NCBI RefSeq assembly: GCF_900106065.1
Contig: NZ_LT629796.1
Location: forward strand, 3,131,501-3,195,500
DNA length: 64,000 nt
Direction: 5' to 3'
Source of the DNA: Pseudomonas mandelii
GTDB taxonomy: Bacteria; Pseudomonadota; Gammaproteobacteria; Pseudomonadales; Pseudomonadaceae
Of the stretch, positions 9,053 through 16,812 are shown in pieces. Both the position numbers and the translations under genes were made by a program. Under the pieces are notes generated by a model that did not search any database, was not told the origin of the DNA, and saw nothing but the letters and a program-made list of their open reading frames with translations. Each line of letters begins with the position of its first letter. The stretch's first letter is position 1.

Positions 9053-9765
9053 TCCTCGATTGGCAGGGTGCGCTGGACTCGGTGATTCATCACCCGTTGT
9101 TCGGCCTCGGCATTACGTTGGGCGCTTATCAACTGGTGCTGGCAGCCTTTGAAAAAACCCGCTGGATCTTTCTGCAACCGGTGCTGGTCTCCATGCTGTT
9201 GGTGATCGGTGTGCTGACGGTCTGTGGGATCACGTTTGTCGAGTACCGCAAGAGCACCGAGATCCTCAGCATCTTGCTCGGACCTGCGACCGTTGCGCTG
9301 GCAGTGCCGCTGTATCTCAATCTGCGACGCATTCGGCAGTTGTTCTGGCCGATTTTTACTACGCTGGTGATAGGCGGCGTGGTTGCCACGGGCATGGGCG
9401 TGTTGCTGGGTTGGTGGTTTGGTGCCGAACACATGATCCTGATGACCATGGCGCCGAAGTCAGTGACGTCGCCGATTGCCATGTTGGTGGCTGAGCAGAT
9501 CGGTGGTGTCGCGGCGTTGGCCGCGGTGTTCGTGTTGATCACCGGCGTGATCGGTGCGATCTTCGGTCCGGGTATGCTGACCCGGCTGGGCGTGCACAGC
9601 CCTGAAGCCCGGGGCATGGCGCTGGGCATGACCGCCCATGCGGTCGGCACCTCGGTGGCCTTGCAGGAAAGTGAAGAATGCGGCGCTTTCGCGGCGCTGG
9701 CGATGAGTCTGATGGGCGTGGCCACGGCGGTGTTCCTGCCGTTGGCGGTGTCGATGGTGGTTTAA
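9049..9765 (+). CDS. CidB/LrgB-family membrane protein
   Basis: A 238-residue polytopic protein with six or seven hydrophobic segments. Family motifs are LGPATVALAVPLYLNLR, MAPKSVTSPIAMLVAEQIGG and the C-terminal GMTAHAVGTSVALQESEECG. It partners the CidA/LrgA-like protein encoded just upstream, whose stop overlaps its ATG (ATGA). Plant and bacterial members move glycolate, pyruvate or similar metabolites or affect autolysis; which role applies here is not visible. Confidence 0.92.
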   Translation: MILDWQGALDSVIHHPLFGLGITLGAYQLVLAAFEKTRWIFLQPVLVSMLLVIGVLTVCGITFVEYRKSTEILSILLGPATVALAVPLYLNLRRIRQLFWPIFTTLVIGGVVATGMGVLLGWWFGAEHMILMTMAPKSVTSPIAMLVAEQIGGVAALAAVFVLITGVIGAIFGPGMLTRLGVHSPEARGMALGMTAHAVGTSVALQESEECGAFAALAMSLMGVATAVFLPLAVSMVV

Positions 9766-9769
9766 GGAT

Positions 9770-10366
9770 ATGTCTATGAGCTTGCCGCTTTTTCCGCTGA
9801 ACACTGTGCTGTTTCCTGGCTGCATCCTCGACTTGCAGATCTTCGAGGCGCGCTACCTGGACATGATCGGCAGTTGCATGAAAAAGGGCGTCGGCTTCGG
9901 CGTTGTGTGCATTCTCGACGGCGAAGAAGTGGGCATCGCACCTGCGGGCTATGCGCTGGTCGGCTGCGAAGCGTTGATCACTGATTTCAAACAACAGGAC
10001 AATGGCCTGCTGGGCATTCGCGTGCAGGGCGGGCGGCGTTTTCATGTGTTGCGCACCGAGGTACAGCGCGATCAATTGACCGTCGCTGAGGTCGAGTGGC
10101 TGGAAGACGAACCTGAACAGCCGCTGCAGGATGAGGATGCGGACCTGGTCGCCCTGCTCAAGGCATTGGCCGAACACCCGATGGTCGAAGCCTTGAACAT
10201 GGGCACCGAAGCGACCGGGCAACAGTCACTGGCCAATCAGCTGGCCTATCTGCTGCCGTTTGCCGAAGTGGACAAGATCGACCTGCTGCAACTCGATGAT
10301 CCCCAGCAGCGGCTGGATGCGATCCAGGCGCTGCTGGACGAGTTGCAGGGTGAGTTGTTTGCCTAG
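9770..10366 (+). CDS. Lon N-terminal (substrate-binding) domain protein
   Basis: A 198-residue cytoplasmic protein made of a single Lon N-terminal (LAN) domain with no ATPase or protease part. It begins LPLFPLNTVLFPGCILDLQI, the typical strand pattern of the domain, and has FEARYLDMIGSCMKKG. It follows the lrgB-like gene by four bases and is probably cotranscribed. Such stand-alone proteins are common in Pseudomonas; their function is unknown. Confidence 0.88.
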   Translation: MSMSLPLFPLNTVLFPGCILDLQIFEARYLDMIGSCMKKGVGFGVVCILDGEEVGIAPAGYALVGCEALITDFKQQDNGLLGIRVQGGRRFHVLRTEVQRDQLTVAEVEWLEDEPEQPLQDEDADLVALLKALAEHPMVEALNMGTEATGQQSLANQLAYLLPFAEVDKIDLLQLDDPQQRLDAIQALLDELQGELFA

Positions 10367-10442
10367 TTGTACTTTGTATTAAGTTCTTCGGTTCGCCACT
10401 ATTGTCTTCGTAAAGCTCAGTCAGTAGTTTGCAGTTATTCGC

Positions 10443-10694
10443 ATGGAGCGGATAACGGTTAACTATATGGATGTGGTTATGACGCTATATGAAGATGAAT
10501 GGATGTTCTGGGATGATATTGCCGGGCGCTATATTTTAAAGCACGCGAGCAACGATCCGAATACGGCTAATATTATTGATGCCGCTGCTTACTATGCCGA
10601 TTCAATGGTTGTCGCTCGACGTAAGCGCAAGCGCGTAAAACTTCCAGTCTCCGGTACTGCCGTCGATACTTCAAACGCTCCGACGGCTCTTTAG
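10443..10694 (+). CDS. hypothetical protein, unusual composition
   Basis: An 83-codon gene I do not recognise. The N-terminal half is acidic and aromatic (LYEDEWMFWDDIAGRYIL); the C-terminal half has the basic patch ARRKRKRVK. AT content and codon use (ATA, TTA, TAT) differ from the neighbours. Three in-frame ATGs occur at 10443, 10467 and 10479; the last has GGATGTGG upstream and would give 71 residues, so the start is uncertain. It precedes another unrecognised gene by 87 bases. Confidence 0.5.
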   Translation: MERITVNYMDVVMTLYEDEWMFWDDIAGRYILKHASNDPNTANIIDAAAYYADSMVVARRKRKRVKLPVSGTAVDTSNAPTAL

Positions 10695-10781
10695 TACACG
10701 ACTTATAAACTATTCGGCAACGGACTGGGTTTTGCGCGTCTTGCTGAAAAAAATTGAGTGAACAGCATCTTGAGGTGATTG

Positions 10782-11360
10782 ATGTCCCTGGAAAATCAAA
10801 GCAGTGCATTTACCGCTAATCTTTACGTCAACGGCACGCCGGTGGTGCTCAACCAGCAGCGCCTGAAGCTTAGGCTGCGTGACCCGCGAATCACCCGGCG
10901 CGAACGCCTGGACGTGGAGGTGGCATTGGCGAGTGACGACAGCACAAGTATTCTGACGCTCGCCGATCATGAGGATGACAAGCCTCTATTGTTGAAGTTT
11001 GTGCCCAAGGCTGGCAAGTATGAAGTGCTGGCCGTTATTCGAGGCGCCTATGAAGGTGGTCATTTGACGGTTAATGTCGGAACCCGTCATCTATATATGA
11101 ATAGCGGTTCGGAAGGTGCCAGGTTTTCGATACGTAAGCATGGGGTGGACCAAGCGAGTTTTGATGATTTTGCTGCCGGTCCAGGGTATGTGCAGCTCGT
11201 GAGTGAGCTTAATGGTCGGCCGCTCTATCTGGCAAACGACAAGGGGAAAGTGCATTTTAAAGATGTTGATCCTAATACCTCCAAGCATGATGCGTTCAAC
11301 AATGATCCCGTCAACTTCGTGATCAAGATTGTTGATAAGCCGGGTGAGGAGCGCAAATAA
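10782..11360 (+). CDS. hypothetical protein, possible beta-trefoil fold
   Basis: A 192-residue protein with no signal peptide. Three related segments are visible, LYVNGTPVVLNQQRLKLR, LYMNSGSEGARFSIRK and LYLANDKGKVHFKDVD, spaced about 60 to 90 residues apart. This suggests a threefold beta repeat such as a trefoil (inference). ATG at 10782 has TGAGGTGAT upstream; a TTG lies directly before it. Codon use is less biased than in core genes. No function can be given. Confidence 0.6.
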   Translation: MSLENQSSAFTANLYVNGTPVVLNQQRLKLRLRDPRITRRERLDVEVALASDDSTSILTLADHEDDKPLLLKFVPKAGKYEVLAVIRGAYEGGHLTVNVGTRHLYMNSGSEGARFSIRKHGVDQASFDDFAAGPGYVQLVSELNGRPLYLANDKGKVHFKDVDPNTSKHDAFNNDPVNFVIKIVDKPGEERK

Positions 11361-11395
11361 AAAAACACCATCAGTTTTGCAAGCTGATGGCGTGT
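11358..11395 (-). terminator. Rho-independent terminator of the DedA-PAP2 gene
   Basis: On the minus strand the sequence reads ACACGCCATCAG-loop-CTGATGGTGT followed by seven T residues. It lies about 20 bases past the stop of the minus-strand DedA-PAP2 gene. Its T-run overlaps the end of the convergent hypothetical gene, which may share the hairpin. Confidence 0.8.
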
Positions 11396-11413
11396 ACCTC
11401 ATCAGGCAACAGC

Positions 11414-12730
11414 CTAATACGCATATCTCAACATTGCATTCGGCAAATGTCGCAATGCAAAGAACCCGAACAACGCCACCATCGCCGGCAATACCAGCCA
11501 CCAGATCTTGGGTGGCATGGCATTGAGCGGTGTCTGGCGCTGGCTCAGCCACAAGCTGGCGGCACACACGCACGCCGCCAGCATCGCACCGGCCAATATA
11601 TCCGTTGGCCAATGTGCGCCCAGGTACACCCGGGACAGGGCGATTGTCAGGGCCGGCAAACAACCCAGCAGCAACCAGGTCAGGCGCATCCGCGGCGGCT
11701 GACCGCGACCGGCCAGCACGGCGAGGGTCAGGAACAACGCGAAGGCGCCCGATGCATGGCCGCTGGGCATGCTGTAGCTGGTCAGTGGATCGCTCAGTAC
11801 TTCCGGGCGCACGCGGGCGAAAAATTGTTTGGTGAACGTGTTGCCGAGCGCGGTGAAGAGCAGGGTGCCACCGGCGAAAATCGCCTGGCGCCACTGCCGG
11901 GTGAGCAACAGCAAGCCGGTCAGCAGGGCGCTGAACACCAGCATGTTGCGGAATTCGCCGATCAGCGTGAAGGTGACGGCCAGTTCATCGAGCATCGGGC
12001 TGCGATGTTCCTGCACCAGGGTCATCACGCCTTGGTCGAGCGCGGTGAGGTGCGGGTAGCCGATAAACAGCCCTGCCAGAATTAACAGGCCGAGGCCGGC
12101 TATATAGGCGGTGGCGTGGCGATGGCGGCGCAGGCTGCTGGTCACGCTCAAGCCGATCATTACCGCAATGCTGCCGGCGACGATCCCTGCCTCAGGCCAG
12201 AACCCGTCGGGCAATGGCAAGCGAATCGCTGCGCCCGTGGCCCAGCCAGGCAGCAAGTAAGCGACGCTCCAGCCCGCGGCGGCCAGCAAACTGACAACGG
12301 CGAAACGCGGGAACGGCATGTCGAACATCCCGGCAACCATCGGCAGCATCGGGCGTAGCGGGCCGATAAAACGTCCGACCAACAGGCTGGCAATACCGTA
12401 TCGCTGGAAATACGCCTCGGCGCCGGCGATCCATTCCGGATGGTGGCGCAACCCCGGCAGGCGCCGGATATTCTGGTGGAAATGTCGACCGATGAAGTAC
12501 GAAACGATGTCGCCCAGCACGCCAGCGGTAAACCCCAGCAATAGCGTTTCGCTCAATGACAGCGCCCCGCTCCCGGCCAGTACCGCCACGGCGAACAGCA
12601 ACACCGTGCCGGGCACAATCAGCCCGGCAATCGCCAGGCATTCCACGAATGCCACGATGAACACCGCCGCGGCCAGCCATTGCGGGTTAGCCGCCAGCCA
12701 ACCGGTCACGCTATCGAGCCATGGGCCCAT
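11414..12730 (-). CDS. DedA-PAP2 fusion membrane protein
   Basis: A 438-residue protein joining two membrane domains. Residues about 1-200 are a DedA/SNARE-associated domain (motifs FIGRHFHQNIRRLPG and GRFIGPLRPMLPMVAG, the latter the conserved GRFxGPxR loop). Residues about 225-435 are a PAP2 lipid phosphatase with all three active-site motifs: KQFFARVRP, SMPSGHASGAF and LSRVYLGAHWPTD. It probably dephosphorylates undecaprenyl pyrophosphate or phosphatidic acid at the periplasmic face, with the DedA half acting in lipid-carrier flipping (inference from the two families). The start at 12730 has GAGGGAG upstream. Confidence 0.92.
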   Translation of the reverse strand: MGPWLDSVTGWLAANPQWLAAAVFIVAFVECLAIAGLIVPGTVLLFAVAVLAGSGALSLSETLLLGFTAGVLGDIVSYFIGRHFHQNIRRLPGLRHHPEWIAGAEAYFQRYGIASLLVGRFIGPLRPMLPMVAGMFDMPFPRFAVVSLLAAAGWSVAYLLPGWATGAAIRLPLPDGFWPEAGIVAGSIAVMIGLSVTSSLRRHRHATAYIAGLGLLILAGLFIGYPHLTALDQGVMTLVQEHRSPMLDELAVTFTLIGEFRNMLVFSALLTGLLLLTRQWRQAIFAGGTLLFTALGNTFTKQFFARVRPEVLSDPLTSYSMPSGHASGAFALFLTLAVLAGRGQPPRMRLTWLLLGCLPALTIALSRVYLGAHWPTDILAGAMLAACVCAASLWLSQRQTPLNAMPPKIWWLVLPAMVALFGFFALRHLPNAMLRYAY

Positions 12731-12800
12731 AAAAACAACTCCCTCTGATGTTCAATTGGGCTCGAAAGGCGCGCACGCGACCTTCCAGGCACCACAAGTC

Positions 12801-12895
12801 CCCTGTAGGAGCGAGCCTGCTCGCGATAGCGGACGGACATTCGAAACCGATGTCGCCTGATACTTGCTATCGCGATCAGGCTCGCTCCCACAGGG
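12801..12895. repeat. REPIN, type GTAGGAGCGAGCCTGCTCGC
   Basis: Inverted pair with arms CTGTAGGAGCGAGCCTGCTC and its near-complement ending GGCTCGCTCCCACAGGG, about 45 bases apart. The right arm has two changes (GATCAGG for GAGCAGG and CCCAC for CCTAC). It fills the gap between the 5' end of the DedA-PAP2 gene and the 3' end of the glycosylase gene, so here it lies upstream of a coding start. Confidence 0.88.
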
Positions 12896-12906
12896 ATTTT
12901 CCATCT

Positions 12907-13605
12907 TCAAGTCAGCAAAAAATAATCGCGACCTTCGACCTGCCCCCGTCGTAGCGGGTTCCGCGTGCAATATGGCGCGTAAGCCGCATCGACGAAGCGA
13001 TACATCAAATGTTCGTCGCGTCCGTGGGGAATGCCCAGACGCGTGGTCTGGATGATGTGAGCAGGCGCCGGGCCGACGTCTTCGACCAGCAACACATCAT
13101 GGTCAAAACGCTTGGCATCCCAGACGGGCACCTTCAACCCCAGCGACTTGCACAACAACGTCTGCCCGGCGCAGAGCTTTTGCGTCGGGCGAGGACGACC
13201 CTGGGCGTCGGGATTGTTCAACAGCATCTGCGCCAGGCTCGCCGGCCCGCTTAGCTCGTCGACCCACGGATAGGCAGATTTGATCAGCACCGCGTTGCCC
13301 GGCCCCTGGGCGCTGAAGTTCAGGGAATCACCGCCGCGGGCGTAATACATATAGATGTGCCCGCCATCCAGAAACAAAGCCTTACGCTTTTCTGTGTAGC
13401 CGAGGGACGCGTGGCTGCCTTTTTCGTCGCAGTAATAGGCTTCGGTTTCGATAATCCGGGCGCTCAGCCACAGGTCGCCGACCCGGTGACGGATGACCTT
13501 GCCCAGTAAATCCCGGGCCAGGGTTTGTGCATCGCGGTCAAAAAATGCGTCCGGGAGCCCCATGGGCAGGCGTGCAGCGGACGCTCGAACAGTCAGGTTG
13601 GACAT
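12907..13605 (-). CDS. DNA-3-methyladenine glycosylase (AAG/MPG family)
   Basis: Removes alkylated purines such as 3-methyladenine in base-excision repair. The product is 232 residues. AAG motifs are DLLGKVIRHR, the catalytic region ARIIETEAYYCDEKGSHAS with the conserved Glu, and YMYYARGGDSLNFSAQG. The start ATG at 13605 has no strong ribosome site. It lies alone, divergent from proA with a 189-base gap. Confidence 0.92.
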   Translation of the reverse strand: MSNLTVRASAARLPMGLPDAFFDRDAQTLARDLLGKVIRHRVGDLWLSARIIETEAYYCDEKGSHASLGYTEKRKALFLDGGHIYMYYARGGDSLNFSAQGPGNAVLIKSAYPWVDELSGPASLAQMLLNNPDAQGRPRPTQKLCAGQTLLCKSLGLKVPVWDAKRFDHDVLLVEDVGPAPAHIIQTTRLGIPHGRDEHLMYRFVDAAYAPYCTRNPLRRGQVEGRDYFLLT

Positions 13606-13740
13606 GATGAACGGTGTTTATCAAGGCTGATTGAGTCGTGATGATAACAATGTGCAGCTTAATCCCGGCTGAACGTCGGCAAATTGCCCTCCATTTCGAC
13701 CATCCGCCCGTCACCGCTGTTAGTCCCGGGACGCGACAGC

Positions 13741-13746
13741 TATAAT
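13741..13746 (+). promoter_or_regulatory. -10 element (TATAAT) upstream of proA
   Basis: A perfect TATAAT 49 bases before the proA ATG. At 17 bases upstream the sequence is TGTTAG, a weak -35. It would start the long proA-nadD-rsfS-rlmH-mrdA transcript. Confidence 0.45.
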
Positions 13747-13794
13747 CTGCCGCTTTACTCTTTACCAAGACCTTAGCAAAGACCCCCACAGACC

Positions 13795-15066
13795 ATGACT
13801 GAGTCCGTTCTTGACTATATGACCCGCCTGGGTCGCGCCGCCCGCGAGGCTTCTCGCGTCATTGGCCGTGCCAGCACTGCGCAGAAGAACCGCGCGTTGC
13901 AGGCGGCTGCCAATGCGCTGGACGCTGCACGCGCCGAGCTGACGGCTGCCAATGAACTGGATTTGGCCGCAGGCCGCGCCAATGGTCTTGAGCTGGCATT
14001 GCTTGAGCGTCTGGCGCTGACCCCGGAGCGCATCGACGGCATGATCGTCGGTTTGCGTCAGGTGGCGGCACTGCCGGACCCGGTCGGCGCGATTCGCGAC
14101 ATGAGCTATCGGCCGTCGGGCATCCAGGTCGGCAAGATGCGCGTGCCGTTGGGCGTGATCGGGATCATCTACGAATCCCGGCCGAACGTAACCATCGATG
14201 CCGCGAGCCTTTGCCTGAAGTCGGGCAACGCGACGATCCTGCGTGGCGGTTCCGAGGCAATCAATTCCAATCGCGCCATTGCCGCCTGCATCCAGCGCGG
14301 CCTGGCCGAAGCCGAGCTGCCGGCTGCCGTGGTGCAAGTGGTCGAAACCACCGATCGTGCGGCCGTTGGCGCGTTGATCACCATGCCGGAATACGTCGAC
14401 GTCATCGTGCCCCGTGGTGGCCGTGGTCTGATCGAACGCGTCAGCCGCGATGCCCGCGTGCCGGTGATCAAACACCTGGACGGCATCTGCCACGTCTACG
14501 TCAGCGCCCACGCCGATCTGCCGAAAGCCCAGCGCATCGCCTTCAATGCCAAGACTTACCGTTACGGCATCTGCGGTGCGATGGAAACGCTGCTGGTGGA
14601 TCAAGCCGTTGCCAAGGATTTCCTGCCGTCGATGGCTGCACAGTTCCGCGAAAAAGGCGTCGAACTGCGCGGTTGCGAACGTACCCGGGTGATCATCGAT
14701 GCCGTGGCGGCCAGCGAAGAAGACTGGAGCACCGAATACCTGGCGCCGATTCTTTCGATCCGCGTCGTTGACGGGCTGGACCAGGCGATCGAACACATCA
14801 ATCAGTACGGTTCGCATCACACCGACTCGATCGTCAGCGAAAACCTCGCCGACACCCGGCGTTTTGTGGCGGAGGTCGATTCGTCATCGGTGATGATCAA
14901 CACGCCGACCTGCTTCGCCGATGGCTTTGAATACGGATTGGGTGCCGAGATTGGCATTTCTACTGATAAGCTGCACGCCCGCGGCCCGGTGGGTCTCGAA
15001 GGTCTGACCTGCGAGAAGTACATCGTGGTCGGTGATGGCCAGTTGCGCGGCCAGGCGTCGGTCTGA
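13795..15066 (+). CDS. proA: glutamate-5-semialdehyde dehydrogenase (gamma-glutamyl phosphate reductase)
   Basis: Reduces gamma-glutamyl phosphate to glutamate-5-semialdehyde with NADPH, the second step of proline synthesis. The product is 423 residues, the usual length. It shows the ProA segments [31 protein letters not shown] and the catalytic-Cys region [13 protein letters not shown] (about residues 256-268). The start ATG at 13795 is followed by [13 protein letters not shown]. It heads a forward block with nadD. Confidence 0.97.
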   Translation: MTESVLDYMTRLGRAAREASRVIGRASTAQKNRALQAAANALDAARAELTAANELDLAAGRANGLELALLERLALTPERIDGMIVGLRQVAALPDPVGAIRDMSYRPSGIQVGKMRVPLGVIGIIYESRPNVTIDAASLCLKSGNATILRGGSEAINSNRAIAACIQRGLAEAELPAAVVQVVETTDRAAVGALITMPEYVDVIVPRGGRGLIERVSRDARVPVIKHLDGICHVYVSAHADLPKAQRIAFNAKTYRYGICGAMETLLVDQAVAKDFLPSMAAQFREKGVELRGCERTRVIIDAVAASEEDWSTEYLAPILSIRVVDGLDQAIEHINQYGSHHTDSIVSENLADTRRFVAEVDSSSVMINTPTCFADGFEYGLGAEIGISTDKLHARGPVGLEGLTCEKYIVVGDGQLRGQASV

Positions 15067-15067
15067 C

Positions 15068-15757
15068 TTGGGCGACCTCAAACCGTCAGCACCGCAAACC
15101 GCCAGCGAGCCTGCGCCAAGACGCATTGGCGTGCTGGGCGGGACGTTCGACCCGGTGCACATCGGCCATTTGCGCGGTGCGCTGGAAGTCGCTGAGTCGC
15201 TGGCGCTCGATGAGTTACGCCTGACACCCAGTGCCAGGCCGCCGCATCGCGGTACGCCGCAGGTGTCGGCAAAGGACCGTCTGGCGATGGTCGAGTGCGC
15301 GGTGGCCGGTGTGGCGCCGTTGGTGGTGGACGCCCGCGAATTGCAGCGGGACAAACCGTCCTACACCATCGACACCCTGGAACTGATGCGCGCCGAACTG
15401 GCCGTCTCTGACCAGGTTTTTCTACTTTTGGGCTGGGACGCATTTTGCGGCCTGCCCACTTGGCACCGCTGGGAAGAGTTGCTCCAGCATTGCCACATCC
15501 TGGTGCTGCAACGCCCGGATGCCGACAGCGAACCGCCGGATGCCTTGCGCAATCTGTTGGCGGCACGCTCGGTGAGCGACCCGCTGGCCCTCAAAGGGCC
15601 GAGCGGACAGATTGCATTCGTCTGGCAGACGCCGCTCGCGGTATCCGCCACCCAGATCCGTCAACTGCTGGCCAGCGGTAAGTCGGTACGTTTCCTGGTG
15701 CCCGACGCGGTCCTGGCCTACATCGATGCGCACGGTCTCTACCGTGCGTCGAACTGA
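15068..15757 (+). CDS. nadD: nicotinate-nucleotide adenylyltransferase
   Basis: Adenylates nicotinate mononucleotide to deamido-NAD in NAD synthesis. The nucleotidyltransferase motif [12 protein letters not shown] is near the N-terminus, with the family segment [16 protein letters not shown] and the ISSTxxR-like SATQIRQLL near the end. No ATG lies close before the conserved start. TTG at 15068, one base after the proA stop, gives 229 residues; GTG/ATG at 15032/15035 would overlap proA and add about 11 residues. The start is therefore uncertain; the function is not. Confidence 0.93.
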   Translation: MGDLKPSAPQTASEPAPRRIGVLGGTFDPVHIGHLRGALEVAESLALDELRLTPSARPPHRGTPQVSAKDRLAMVECAVAGVAPLVVDARELQRDKPSYTIDTLELMRAELAVSDQVFLLLGWDAFCGLPTWHRWEELLQHCHILVLQRPDADSEPPDALRNLLAARSVSDPLALKGPSGQIAFVWQTPLAVSATQIRQLLASGKSVRFLVPDAVLAYIDAHGLYRASN

Positions 15758-15830
15758 AAAGAGGGCACGCTTCCAGGCACGTAATGACGTGTATTGAAGC
15801 GCCCGAACATACGAGCAAAACGAGTTTTAT

Positions 15831-16325
15831 ATGACGAACAAAGACGTAACTAAAGTAAAGCGCAAAGGCACGTTCAAAAGCGCCCCGCTGCCTGAGCCGG
15901 TTCTCACCACTGAACCTCTTAAAGGTGACGAGCTGGTCAAGGTGGCCGTAGCCGCCCTGGAAGACGTGAAGGGCCAGGACATCCAGGTCATCGACGTTCG
16001 TGAAAAGCAGAGCATCACTGACTACATGATCATCGCGACCGGTACCTCCAACCGCCAGATCGGCGCGATGCTGGACAAGGTTCGCGAAGCCGTCAAAGCC
16101 CTGGGCGTCAAGCCACTGGGTGAAGAAGGCAAGGGCGACAGCGACTGGGTGCTGCTGGATATGGATGATGTCATCGTGCACATGATGACCGCCTCGGCTC
16201 GTCAGTTTTACGACCTCGAGCGTCTGTGGTCCGGTGCAGAGCAGAGCCGTGCTCTGAACGCGGCTCACCACAGCCCGGAAAACACCCATGAGCACTTCGT
16301 CAAGCTCAACAAAGACCAGCAATAA
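15831..16325 (+). CDS. rsfS: ribosome silencing factor RsfS
   Basis: Binds L14 of the 50S subunit and blocks joining with 30S in starvation. The product is 164 residues: a lysine-rich N-terminal extension of about 35, then the RsfS domain with VIDVREKQSITDYMIIATG, EGKGDSDWVLLDMDDVIVHM and RQFYDLERLW. This neighbourhood (nadD-rsfS-rlmH) is conserved in proteobacteria. Confidence 0.96.
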   Translation: MTNKDVTKVKRKGTFKSAPLPEPVLTTEPLKGDELVKVAVAALEDVKGQDIQVIDVREKQSITDYMIIATGTSNRQIGAMLDKVREAVKALGVKPLGEEGKGDSDWVLLDMDDVIVHMMTASARQFYDLERLWSGAEQSRALNAAHHSPENTHEHFVKLNKDQQ

Positions 16326-16334
16326 GGGACCGCT

Positions 16335-16802
16335 GTGCGACTGCGACTGATCGCCGTCGGCTCCCGCATGCCCAAGTGGGTGGAAGAAGGCTGGCATGAA
16401 TATGCCAAGCGTCTTCCGTCCGAGCTGGCGCTGGAACTGGTGGAAATACCGCTCAACACCCGTGGCAAGAACGCCGACGTGGCGCGCTTCATCCGTCAGG
16501 AAGGCGAAGCCATGCTGGCCAAGGTCGGGCCGAATGAGCGTGTTGTGACCCTGGAAGTCCACGGCAAGCCCTGGAGCACCGAGCAGTTGGCGGTCGAGCT
16601 CGATCGCTGGCGGCTGGACTCGCGCACGGTGAACTTCATGGTCGGCGGCCCCGAAGGGCTGGCGCCGGAAGTCTGTGCGCGGGCCGATCAGCGCTGGTCG
16701 TTGTCGCCGTTGACGTTGCCGCACCCGCTGGTGCGGATTCTGATCGGTGAACAGCTGTATCGTGCCTGGACAGTTCTGTCCGGCCACCCTTACCACAAGT
16801 AG
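16335..16802 (+). CDS. rlmH: 23S rRNA pseudouridine(1915) N3-methyltransferase RlmH
   Basis: A SPOUT methyltransferase that modifies pseudouridine 1915 in helix 69 of 23S rRNA. The product is 155 residues. The C-terminal knot motifs [11 protein letters not shown] and [20 protein letters not shown] are present. The start is GTG at 16335, with TAAGGGA upstream, nine bases after the rsfS stop. Confidence 0.97.
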   Translation: MRLRLIAVGSRMPKWVEEGWHEYAKRLPSELALELVEIPLNTRGKNADVARFIRQEGEAMLAKVGPNERVVTLEVHGKPWSTEQLAVELDRWRLDSRTVNFMVGGPEGLAPEVCARADQRWSLSPLTLPHPLVRILIGEQLYRAWTVLSGHPYHK

Positions 16803-16812
16803 TTCTGCCCTC

